42,957 nucleotides of DNA, from the NCBI GenBank assembly GCA_031270465.1, contig JAISXP010000044.1, positions 1-42,957 of the forward strand. Direction: 5' to 3'. Of the stretch, positions 27,400 through 34,326 are shown piece by piece. Position 1 is the stretch's first letter; the number at the start of each line of letters is the position of its first letter. The position numbers and the translations under genes are program-made. The stretch comes from Tannerella sp. Its GTDB lineage: Bacteria > Bacteroidota > Bacteroidia > Bacteroidales > Tannerellaceae. The notes under the pieces were generated by a model. That model made no database searches and had not been told where the DNA came from. It was given only the letters and a program-made list of their open reading frames with translations.

Positions 27400-27429
27400 T
27401 TTCGTCATATTTTCTTGTGAATAATTCGA

Positions 27430-27461
27430 CAAAAATAGCAGACTTTTCCTGAAAGTGCAAA
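27430..27461 (-). promoter_or_regulatory. Near-perfect promoter of the M48 peptidase gene
   Basis: On the minus strand TTTG (27461-27458), a 20-base spacer and TATTTTTG (27437-27430) match the consensus at every fixed base. Transcription would start near 27424, about 25 bases before the ATG. Confidence 0.75.
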
Positions 27462-27469
27462 TAAAAAAT

Positions 27470-27477
27470 TATCTTTG
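27470..27477 (+). promoter_or_regulatory. -7 box for the HAD-hotdog gene
   Basis: TATCTTTG matches TAnnTTTG. Only a T-rich TTTTC (27444-27448) stands at the -33 position. The start would be near 27483, 38 bases before the ATG. It lies back to back with the M48 promoter. Confidence 0.55.
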
Positions 27478-27520
27478 ACGTTCGGTAAAGGAAAGGATAC
27501 ATGTAGAAAAACAAGACAAT

Positions 27521-28765
27521 ATGGTTAAATATAAACTTTTAGTGTTGGATATAGACGGTACGCTGCTGAACGGGAAGAAGCAGATCAGTGCGCGTACGAA
27601 GATCGCCCTGCTGAAAGCACAGCAGTTGGGCGTGCAAATTGTGCTGGCGTCGGGGCGACCGACCTACGGGGTGCTGCCCGTTGCCAGGGAACTGGAGATG
27701 GACAGGCACGGAGGCTTCATCCTCTCGTACAACGGATGCCAGATATTCAATGTGCAGACGGGCGAGCTTCTGTTCGAAAAGCGCATCGATCCCCGCATGT
27801 TTCCTCTTCTCGAACGGCTGGCAAAGAAAAGGGCATTTCCCATCTTCACGTATCACCAGGATAAGATCATCACCGACAGCCCTCGAAACAAACGTGTCCT
27901 GAGCGAGGCAAAACTGAACGGAATGGAAGTGGTCAGAGTCGACCACTTTGCCGAAGCTATCGACTTCTCGCCCTGCAAGTGCATGTTTGTGAGCGAAGAT
28001 GCTCAGTCTCTCGACGAATTGAGGCAATATCTGAAAAAACATCTGGCGGGCACGATGGATATTTTCCCTTCCGAGGAGTATTTCCTCGAAATCGTGCCGC
28101 GATCCATCGACAAGGCCAATACGCTGAGCGTGCTGGCAGATATACTGAATGTGGAAATGAGCGAAATCATTGCCATCGGCGACGGAGTTTGCGACGTGAC
28201 GATGATTCAGATGGCCGGACTCGGTGTGGCGATGGAAAATGCCCAGATATCCGTCCGCCGGTGTGCCGACTACGTGACGGCGTCGAACGACAACGATGGC
28301 GTCGCCGCCGTCGTGGAAAGCCGCATCCTCGCAAACATCCGTCCGGCGGAGATACCTCTGGCCGAACTCAATGCGCGGGCAAAAGACGCGCTGATGGGAC
28401 ATCTGGGCATCCAGTATACCTACGCTTCGGAAAGCCGCATCGAAGCTACCATGCCGGTCGACCACCGCACGCGCCAGCCGTTTGGTATCCTGCACGGAGG
28501 CGCCACGCTGGCGCTGGCTGAAACCGTCGCCGGACTTGGTTCCATGATACTCTGCCAGCCCGACGAAGTGATGGTCGGGATGCAGGTCAGCGGCAACCAC
28601 GTCTCGTCCGCACACGAGGGCGATACGGTTCGCGCCGTAGCAACCATCATCCACAAAGGGCGATCGTCGCATGTCTGGGATGTCAATATATTCACTTCGA
28701 CGGATAAACTGATCTCGTCCGTCCGCGTACTGAACAGTATATTGAAAAAACATACGGTGACATAA
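27521..28765 (+). CDS. HAD phosphatase - hotdog thioesterase fusion (menaquinone-pathway type)
   Basis: A 414-residue two-domain protein. Residues 1-265 are a Cof-type HAD phosphatase: LVLDIDGTLLNGKK (nucleophile Asp), LASGRPTYG, a Lys in IDKANTLSVL and IAIGDGVCDVTMI. Residues about 285-414 form a PaaI/YdiI-type hotdog domain with GILHGGATLALAETVAG, where the Glu is the expected catalytic base. This fusion is known in Bacteroides fragilis (BF1314) and Porphyromonas gingivalis (PG1653), where the hotdog half hydrolyses 1,4-dihydroxy-2-naphthoyl-CoA in menaquinone synthesis; I cite that from memory. No other men genes are in the window. The phosphatase substrate is uncertain. Confidence 0.9.
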   Translation: MVKYKLLVLDIDGTLLNGKKQISARTKIALLKAQQLGVQIVLASGRPTYGVLPVARELEMDRHGGFILSYNGCQIFNVQTGELLFEKRIDPRMFPLLERLAKKRAFPIFTYHQDKIITDSPRNKRVLSEAKLNGMEVVRVDHFAEAIDFSPCKCMFVSEDAQSLDELRQYLKKHLAGTMDIFPSEEYFLEIVPRSIDKANTLSVLADILNVEMSEIIAIGDGVCDVTMIQMAGLGVAMENAQISVRRCADYVTASNDNDGVAAVVESRILANIRPAEIPLAELNARAKDALMGHLGIQYTYASESRIEATMPVDHRTRQPFGILHGGATLALAETVAGLGSMILCQPDEVMVGMQVSGNHVSSAHEGDTVRAVATIIHKGRSSHVWDVNIFTSTDKLISSVRVLNSILKKHTVT

Positions 28766-28882
28766 ATTCCCATGTAAGGCGCAGTAAATAGCATAACGCT
28801 AATTATCAGCATGTTGTTTGTTAAGCGGCGGCCTGTTAACGTTATTTTGCAGGGAATAACGGTCTTGTTTTTTGTTTTTCTC

Positions 28883-28890
28883 TAAATTTG
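28883..28890 (+). promoter_or_regulatory. -7 box for the apbE operon
   Basis: TAAATTTG matches TAnnTTTG, 44 bases before the ATG at 28935. No TTTG stands at the ideal distance upstream, though TTG occurs at 28865-28867. Confidence 0.5.
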
Positions 28891-28934
28891 TAGCCGCCGA
28901 CTGAGATAAGTGTTTTCTGTTTTCGCACGGATAA

Positions 28935-29780
28935 ATGATGAACATGTATACAAATTATTATTCTTCGTCCCGTCTGTTCCACGGCTCCATTCCGAAAGTG
29001 ATGGGGACGCAGTTGGATGCACTCCTCTTCGGAGACGATTCCGCAGGACTGAACGAACTGTGGCAGCGCATCGCGGCGGAAGTCGCGCGGCTGGAGAAGA
29101 TGCTGAACCGTTTCGACATGATGAGCGAGATCGGCCGGATCAACACACACGCGGCGCATGATCCCGTCGGGATGAGCGACGAACTGTGGGCTGTCCTGAT
29201 GGACTGCAGGCGCTACGGCGAACTGACCGGCGGATGTTTCGACATCACGCTGGGGCATTGGCAACACGTGACGTTCGACGAAGCAGGCCGCACCGTTGCC
29301 CTCGACGCGGGCGCGTCTTTCGATCTGGGCGGATATGCAAAAGGCTACGCCGCAGAAAAAATCCGTCTGCTGACGGAGCAACATGCCGTGAGCCGTGCAC
29401 TGATAAACTTCGGCAACAGCATGACACTTGCCCTCGGGACACATCCGCACGGCGACTGCTGGCCGGTCGGCATTGACAATCCGTACGATAACCGTCGTAT
29501 GGATCTCATTCGCCTGAGCAATGCCGCCCTGTCCGTATCGGGAAACATGCCCGCCCGTCCGGCACACATCGTTCGTCCCGCTACGGGCGAATATGTGACC
29601 GCCCGGAAGATGGTCGCCGTTGTATCCGCCTGTCCCGTCGACGCCGAAGTACTTACCACGGCACTGATAGCCGCCGATGCCAGCGAAGCCGAAAAATGGC
29701 TCAACCGTTTCGAAATAAAGGAATACAGAACGTACGACTGCCAAACGGCGGAAGTACGCAGCACACAAACTTTCTTATAA
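28935..29780 (+). CDS. FAD:protein FMN transferase (ApbE family), no signal peptide
   Basis: 281 residues. ApbE enzymes move FMN from FAD onto a Thr or Ser of a target flavoprotein, using Mg. Motifs: KVMGTQLDALLFG, LNRFDMMSEIGRIN, FDLGGYAKGYAAEKI (the DLGGIAKGYA signature), NFGNSMTLALG in place of the usual NLGG(N/D), and AHIVRPATGE. Typical ApbE proteins are around 330 residues with a lipoprotein or Sec signal; this one starts MMNMYTNYYSSSRLFH with none, so it looks cytoplasmic. No flavinylation motif was found in the products next door. It heads a four-gene run, 14 bases before the oxidoreductase. Confidence 0.85.
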   Translation: MMNMYTNYYSSSRLFHGSIPKVMGTQLDALLFGDDSAGLNELWQRIAAEVARLEKMLNRFDMMSEIGRINTHAAHDPVGMSDELWAVLMDCRRYGELTGGCFDITLGHWQHVTFDEAGRTVALDAGASFDLGGYAKGYAAEKIRLLTEQHAVSRALINFGNSMTLALGTHPHGDCWPVGIDNPYDNRRMDLIRLSNAALSVSGNMPARPAHIVRPATGEYVTARKMVAVVSACPVDAEVLTTALIAADASEAEKWLNRFEIKEYRTYDCQTAEVRSTQTFL

Positions 29781-29794
29781 TAAAAAAATAATAT

Positions 29795-31123
29795 ATGATA
29801 GACAAGACATTTAAAGACGCAGTAATAAGCCGCAGAGATTTCTTCAGGAACATGGGTGCGCTTGGTAGTGGAAGTTTGCTGCTTTCGGCTTTTCCGTGGC
29901 TGCAATCGTGCGGCGACGATGAAAAAAAAGCCATTGCCGGCAGCGAGAAATTGAAACTGGCAATCATCGGGACAGGCTCGCGCGGGCAATATCACATGCA
30001 GAACCTGCTCAAAATTCCGCATGTAGAAGTCGCAGCCCTGTGCGACGATTTCGATCTCCACCTCAAACAGGCAGCGGCAATCTATCCGCAGGCGAAAACA
30101 TATGTCGATTACCGCAGGGTGCTGGACAGAAACGACATTCAGGCCGTATTGATAGCTACGCCACTCGACATGCACGCACCGATTACCATCGAAGCCCTGC
30201 AGACAGGCAAACATGTGTTTTGCGAAAAATCGATGGCGCTCACCCCCGAAGATTGCCTTGCCATGTACAGGACATACAAAAATTCGGGCAAGGTACTGTA
30301 TATCGGCCAGCAGCGCATGTTCGACCTCAAATACATCCGTGCGATGGAAATGATTCACCGCGGCACAATCGGCGCAATCAGCGGTATCCGCACTTACTGG
30401 TTTCGCAACAATGACTGGCGCCGTCCCATCCCTTCGCCCGAACTGGAACGGAAAATCAACTGGCGGCTCTACCGGCAGTTCTCCGGCGGACTGATGACGG
30501 AACTTGCTACGCACCAGTTGCAGGTTGGTAACTGGGCAATGCAGATGATACCCGAAACCGTAACCGGATATGGCGACATCGTCTACTGGAAAGACGGCCG
30601 GGAAGTCTACGACAACGTCAGCCTCATCTACCGCTATGCCAACGGCGTGAAGATGACTTACGAATCCATCATTTCCAACAAATTCCTCGGATTGGAAGAA
30701 GAAATACTTTGCAGCCACGGGACGATGGAACCCGAAAAAGGGAAATATTACTTCGAGGAAGTGCAGCCCGCTCCAGGCATCATGCAACTGATAAATCAGA
30801 TAGAACACAGCATCTTCGACCACGTTTCGTTTGCCGGGCCAAGCTGGGTGCCCGAAACGGCATCGAAAAACAGCGGCTATTTCATCGTCGAAAATGCTTC
30901 GACTCACGTGGGCGAATCGACCATAGGCTTTGCCGACGACGGCTCCGAATATCTGCTGACCTCCTTCTGCGAAGCGGCGGTGACAGGCCGTCCCGCCGAA
31001 TGTCTGGTCGAAGAAGCGTATTATTCTTCCGTGCTGGCTCTTCTGGGACTGCAGGCCATGAACGAGCAGCGGATTCTCACTTTCCCCGACGAATATAAAA
31101 TACCATACCTGAATTTCTCCTGA
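29795..31123 (+). CDS. Exported Gfo/Idh/MocA-family oxidoreductase
   Basis: 442 residues. The N-terminus carries a twin-arginine signal (SRRDFFR at residues 12-18) and a hydrophobic stretch ending in a lipobox-like LQSC (Cys39), so a Tat-exported lipoprotein is likely. A Rossmann domain follows with LAIIGTGSRGQ (about 56-65). The usual EKP motif reads CEKSMA (residues 143-148), with Ser replacing Pro; the Lys is kept. The second domain has NWRLYRQFSGGLMTELATHQLQVGNW, the form seen in Bacteroidota sugar-related members. Activity is probably NAD(P)-dependent oxidation or reduction of a sugar derivative; GH109-like hydrolysis is an alternative. It is one base from the next gene. Confidence 0.85.
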   Translation: MIDKTFKDAVISRRDFFRNMGALGSGSLLLSAFPWLQSCGDDEKKAIAGSEKLKLAIIGTGSRGQYHMQNLLKIPHVEVAALCDDFDLHLKQAAAIYPQAKTYVDYRRVLDRNDIQAVLIATPLDMHAPITIEALQTGKHVFCEKSMALTPEDCLAMYRTYKNSGKVLYIGQQRMFDLKYIRAMEMIHRGTIGAISGIRTYWFRNNDWRRPIPSPELERKINWRLYRQFSGGLMTELATHQLQVGNWAMQMIPETVTGYGDIVYWKDGREVYDNVSLIYRYANGVKMTYESIISNKFLGLEEEILCSHGTMEPEKGKYYFEEVQPAPGIMQLINQIEHSIFDHVSFAGPSWVPETASKNSGYFIVENASTHVGESTIGFADDGSEYLLTSFCEAAVTGRPAECLVEEAYYSSVLALLGLQAMNEQRILTFPDEYKIPYLNFS

Positions 31124-31124
31124 T

Positions 31125-31367
31125 ATGAAAGATATTCTATTTACAGTCAAACAGCAAAAATGCGAAATCGTGTGGCTTTGCAGTTGCATTGCCGCATCGT
31201 TTATCCTGAACGTCGTCTCCATCATCATCTACCGGACGGAATGGAAAGAGTTGTGGACACAAAGTGTCTGGGTCATTTTCATCGGCGCAGGACTCTACGC
31301 CCTGTCCGTCTTCATCCGGCTGATTGTCTGCGGCATCAGACGGCTTTTCAGGAAACAGGCGGATTGA
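31125..31367 (+). CDS. Small two-helix inner-membrane protein, function unknown
   Basis: 80 residues with two predicted transmembrane helices: IVWLCSCIAASFILNVVSIIIY (about 15-36) and SVWVIFIGAGLYALSVFIRLIV (about 47-68), and a basic end (RRLFRKQAD). It starts one base after the oxidoreductase stop and ends five bases before the hydrolase start, so it is part of the same unit. No family is recognised. It lacks the Asp-Gly/Ala-x-Ser/Thr-type site flavinylated by ApbE. Confidence 0.7.
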   Translation: MKDILFTVKQQKCEIVWLCSCIAASFILNVVSIIIYRTEWKELWTQSVWVIFIGAGLYALSVFIRLIVCGIRRLFRKQAD

Positions 31368-31372
31368 AGCAA

Positions 31373-32263
31373 ATGAAAAAGTTCAAAACCTGTAAATCGC
31401 GTGAAGGCCGAAATATCCTTCACAATCTGTATCGCAAATACCTGGCCGTCATCGATGTGCCGGTGACGGAACAGATGGTGGAAACGCGTTTTGGCGACAC
31501 GCATGTCGCGCTGTACGGCAATCCTGCAGGCAAACCCGTGCTGATGTTTTACGGTAAGAATGCCATCAATCCGCTTGTCGCAAGTCCGTTTATCCGCGGA
31601 TTGGACATGAGCCGTCTCCGGTTGATTGTGCCCGACCCGCCGGGCTGCATCGGCTTCAGCGCCGAAACGAAGTCTCCACTCTCCGATCGCGAACACGGCG
31701 AATGGGCTGTTCAGGTAATGGATGCGCTGGAACTCCCCTGCGTGGCCGTGCTGGGATATTCGTTTGGCGCAATGATGGCGTTGCAACTTTGCATGCTGTC
31801 GCTGCTGCGCGTCGAACGGCTGCTGCTGGTCACACCCTCCTGCATCCTGCGGACGCCCGCCCCGAAAATCTCGAAACTGATGCGCCCCGCCGGCAAAGAC
31901 AGGCAGTCACTCACCGACCAGACCGTCCGCAAAATGCTCGCTCCCGTGATGCCTTTCCCGCACGACGGCCTGACCGAAATGGCGCGAATGATAATGCTTC
32001 ATGCCAAAACGGGAAAAGAAGGGACGAAACCCGTCCGCAGGAGCAAACTGAAAAAGTTGAATGCGCCGGTATACGTCGTGGCCGAAGAATCGGACTACCT
32101 CTTTCCCGGACGGAAACTTGTCAAAAGAGCAAATAAAATATTCCCCCATATTGGCAGCGTTCACCTGCTTTCGACAGGTAGCCACTGCGGACTCTTCTAC
32201 GAAGAAAATGCCGGAGACTTGAAAAATTGTTTCGACAGTTTGTCGGCATTTTTAGCCGGATAA
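31373..32263 (+). CDS. Alpha/beta-fold hydrolase
   Basis: 296 residues from the ATG at 31373; earlier frame lies in the preceding gene. The triad is visible: nucleophile Ser in LGYSFGAMMAL (G-x-S-x-G), Asp in EESDYLFPG and His in STGSHCGLF. The usual HG oxyanion segment is replaced by MFYGKNAIN. No signal peptide, so cytoplasmic. The substrate cannot be told. It closes the apbE run and is followed by a hairpin. Confidence 0.8.
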   Translation: MKKFKTCKSREGRNILHNLYRKYLAVIDVPVTEQMVETRFGDTHVALYGNPAGKPVLMFYGKNAINPLVASPFIRGLDMSRLRLIVPDPPGCIGFSAETKSPLSDREHGEWAVQVMDALELPCVAVLGYSFGAMMALQLCMLSLLRVERLLLVTPSCILRTPAPKISKLMRPAGKDRQSLTDQTVRKMLAPVMPFPHDGLTEMARMIMLHAKTGKEGTKPVRRSKLKKLNAPVYVVAEESDYLFPGRKLVKRANKIFPHIGSVHLLSTGSHCGLFYEENAGDLKNCFDSLSAFLAG

Positions 32264-32273
32264 AACGCATCTG

Positions 32274-32291
32274 TCCGTCCGTTCGGACGGA
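32274..32291 (+). terminator. Hairpin after the hydrolase gene
   Basis: TCCGTCC-GTTC-GGACGGA, a perfect 7-base stem with a 4-base loop, 10 bases after the stop. No T-run follows, so its terminator role is uncertain. Confidence 0.4.
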
Positions 32292-32397
32292 GTTCTACCC
32301 CGTCCGCTCTATTGTACTGCACATTCACGAAGAATTATGAAAAAAAACGCCTTTTCGATGTTACGTTTTCCGTTTTGAATTGTCTTATCCCTGAAAC

Positions 32398-32898
32398 ATG
32401 AGACCTGAACAGTTTAAAGAAAAGGTATTGCCGTTGCGCGGACAGTTGCTGTCGTACGCGAAACGAATGCTGGACGACTCGGCGGATGCGGAAGATGTCG
32501 TTCAGGATGTCTATCTGAAACTGTGGTACATGCGTGCGGACCTGGACAATTACCGGAGTATCCCGGCGCTGTCCGCGCAGATAACGAAAAATCTGTGTCT
32601 GAACAAAATCAAGGAGCGCCGGCGGACATACGACGGACTGGATGGGCTGACGGTGGAAAGCCCGGGTCCTGCACCCGACACGCAACTGGAAGAAAAAGAC
32701 AGTGTGGCGCATCTGATGCGGATAATCGACTGTCTGCCCGGACTTCAGCAAACCGTGTTACGGATGAAGCACGTGGACGGTTTTGACGTCGAAGAAATCG
32801 CCTCGATTACCGGAACCGCTCCCGAAGCCGTCCGCGTAAACCTGTCCAGAGCCAGAAAGAAAGTGAAGGAATTGTTTTTCAATATGGAAAAAAGATGA
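32398..32898 (+). CDS. ECF-type RNA polymerase sigma factor
   Basis: 166 residues with the two ECF domains. Region 2 has DDSADAEDVVQDVYLKLWYM (about 22-41). Region 4 has LPGLQQTVLRMKHVDGFDVEEIASITG, then EAVRVNLSRARKKV, the helix-turn-helix that reads the -35 element. It directs transcription of a small regulon in response to an envelope signal. Its stop overlaps the next start as ATGA, the common arrangement with an anti-sigma partner. TACGTTTT at 32361-32368 is a weak -7 candidate; self-activation through an ECF promoter is equally possible. Confidence 0.93.
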   Translation: MRPEQFKEKVLPLRGQLLSYAKRMLDDSADAEDVVQDVYLKLWYMRADLDNYRSIPALSAQITKNLCLNKIKERRRTYDGLDGLTVESPGPAPDTQLEEKDSVAHLMRIIDCLPGLQQTVLRMKHVDGFDVEEIASITGTAPEAVRVNLSRARKKVKELFFNMEKR

Positions 32899-33482
32899 TA
32901 TACGAACTGGAAAAAATAGAAGACATGTTGATGCGTTTTTTCGAAGGGCAGACGTCCGGCGAAGAAGAACAGACGCTATACCGTTTTTTCGACAGGGAAG
33001 ACCTCCCCGCGCATCTGGCCTGCTACAAGCCTGTTTTCAAGTATTTCGAAACAGGTCTGGCGGAAGAGGCCGCCTCATTGGCCGTCGCGAAAAGTCGCAG
33101 GAATCCACGCATATCCGTGAAACGCTGGCGAATCGGGGCAGGCCTGGCTGCGGCGGTGGCAACAGGGTGCATAATCATGCTTTCGCACTGGAAAACAGAC
33201 GCCTTCGACCCGTACGAAGGAAGTTGCATCATTCGTGGTGGCGTCCGCCTGACAGACACGAAGATCATCCGTCCCGAACTGGAAAAAACCTTCCGCGAAG
33301 CGTTCGAACAACAGGCCGACATGGAACGCCTGATGAACGAACCGGTTGACCCCGACGACATGCTCGAACAATATCGGCAAACCTTCGAACGGCAGCAAAG
33401 CACCTTTCTCAGCGGATTTACAGACCCTTATGCACGGGAAGAAGCAAGGAAACTATTAACAGCAGATTACAATAACTTTTAA
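32895..33482 (+). CDS. Putative membrane anti-sigma protein
   Basis: 195 residues. The N-terminal 60 (LEKIEDMLMRFFEGQTSGEEEQTLYRFF...HLACYKPVFKYFE) resembles the cytoplasmic domain of Bacteroidota proteins encoded behind ECF sigma factors. A single transmembrane helix (IGAGLAAAVATGCIIMLSHW, about 77-96) follows, then a periplasmic part rich in Glu, Gln and Asp. The topology and ATGA coupling to the sigma gene support an anti-sigma role. There is no HxxxCxxC zinc motif, so it is not a ZAS-type anti-sigma factor. Confidence 0.6.
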   Translation: MIYELEKIEDMLMRFFEGQTSGEEEQTLYRFFDREDLPAHLACYKPVFKYFETGLAEEAASLAVAKSRRNPRISVKRWRIGAGLAAAVATGCIIMLSHWKTDAFDPYEGSCIIRGGVRLTDTKIIRPELEKTFREAFEQQADMERLMNEPVDPDDMLEQYRQTFERQQSTFLSGFTDPYAREEARKLLTADYNNF

Positions 33483-33494
33483 ATTATTAGAAAA

Positions 33495-34097
33495 ATGAAA
33501 ACAAAAATTGGATTATTAATTGGACTGATGTGGCTTCTCGGAGGTTTTTCGATGGAGTCAAGTGCGCAGGAAGCCATCAAGGCTTTGATTAAGAAGTGTG
33601 AAACCATGGAAACGGTCGACATAAACATTGTCCGTAACCGCGACAGGAACACAAAAGAAGTGACACGCAGCGTGACCGGTATCCAGATTCACTCGAATCC
33701 CGCGCTGGTAAAGGAATTTCAGGACGCATTTCAGAAAGCGTATGACGACTTTTCGAAAGGAAAAGAAGTCGCAGACCGCGAAATCATCAGCCGAAGAGGC
33801 GGTAAAATCGTGAGTCTGCAATACAGGTACGGAAATGTCGACTACCACTTTTCGGTAGATAACGACGGGAAAAGCGCCAATGTGTCGGTGATTGAAAGAT
33901 CGGACGGAGACAAAGACAATGACTACTTCAGTTTCATGAACTTCGAACATCTTAAAAACAATCTCGAAGACCTTAAAAACAATCTGAAATTTCACAATCT
34001 CGACAATCTGAACGATTTGGATCATTTGGATCTGTTTCTGCAGATACCCAATTTCAACTTCAAAAACTTCGAATATTTCGGGAACATATCCAACTGA
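33495..34097 (+). CDS. Small exported protein of the sigma operon (possibly DUF5024-like)
   Basis: 200 residues with a clear signal peptide (KIGLLIGLMWLLGGFSMESSAQ). The middle (about 25-120) is a mixed alpha/beta domain with VDINIVRNRDRNTKEVTRSV and GGKIVSLQYRYGNVDYHFSVD. The last 55 residues are a degenerate Asn/Leu/Asp-rich repeat of about seven residues (LKNNLEDLKNNL, LDNLNDLDHLDL). I recall similar proteins as DUF5024, behind sigma/anti-sigma pairs in Bacteroides, but am not certain. It may be a sensor ligand or regulon product. It lies 12 bases downstream of the anti-sigma gene and ends before a strong terminator. Confidence 0.7.
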   Translation: MKTKIGLLIGLMWLLGGFSMESSAQEAIKALIKKCETMETVDINIVRNRDRNTKEVTRSVTGIQIHSNPALVKEFQDAFQKAYDDFSKGKEVADREIISRRGGKIVSLQYRYGNVDYHFSVDNDGKSANVSVIERSDGDKDNDYFSFMNFEHLKNNLEDLKNNLKFHNLDNLNDLDHLDLFLQIPNFNFKNFEYFGNISN

Positions 34098-34156
34098 ACA
34101 GTAATACAGGATACATATTTCTCATAATAAATAACTTGAATCATAGACATTCAATC

Positions 34157-34192
34157 ACATGTCTGGCCTGCGACAGGTCGGACATGTTTTTT
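34157..34192 (+). terminator. Rho-independent terminator of the sigma operon
   Basis: Arms 34157-34170 and 34174-34187 pair over 14 positions with two G-T wobbles and a 3-base loop. A T-run follows directly (34187-34192). It lies 60 bases after the stop of the small exported protein. Confidence 0.85.
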
Positions 34193-34246
34193 GTGCCTCC
34201 GTGTTGAAATAATTTCATGCGTTAGCCCTGATTTTAATGCCGTATT

Positions 34247-34278
34247 TTTGCTTCGCGAAAAGATAAGTATTATTTTTG
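34247..34278 (+). promoter_or_regulatory. Consensus promoter of the rhamnosidase gene
   Basis: TTTG at 34247-34250, a 20-base spacer and TATTTTTG at 34271-34278 match the -33/-7 consensus at every fixed base. The first TTTG is itself part of a second TATTTTTG (34243-34250). Transcription would start near 34284, 43 bases before the ATG. Confidence 0.7.
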
Positions 34279-34326
34279 CATCATTATTTGAACCTTTTAC
34301 ATGAAATAAACAAAATTTCTTTGATT

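Noticed and set aside
29345-31228. A 627-codon open frame on the minus strand opposite apbE and the oxidoreductase gene
   Set aside because: It mirrors two well-supported genes on the other strand. Its translation is rich in Phe, His and Arg without domain motifs, a result of codon bias in the true genes.
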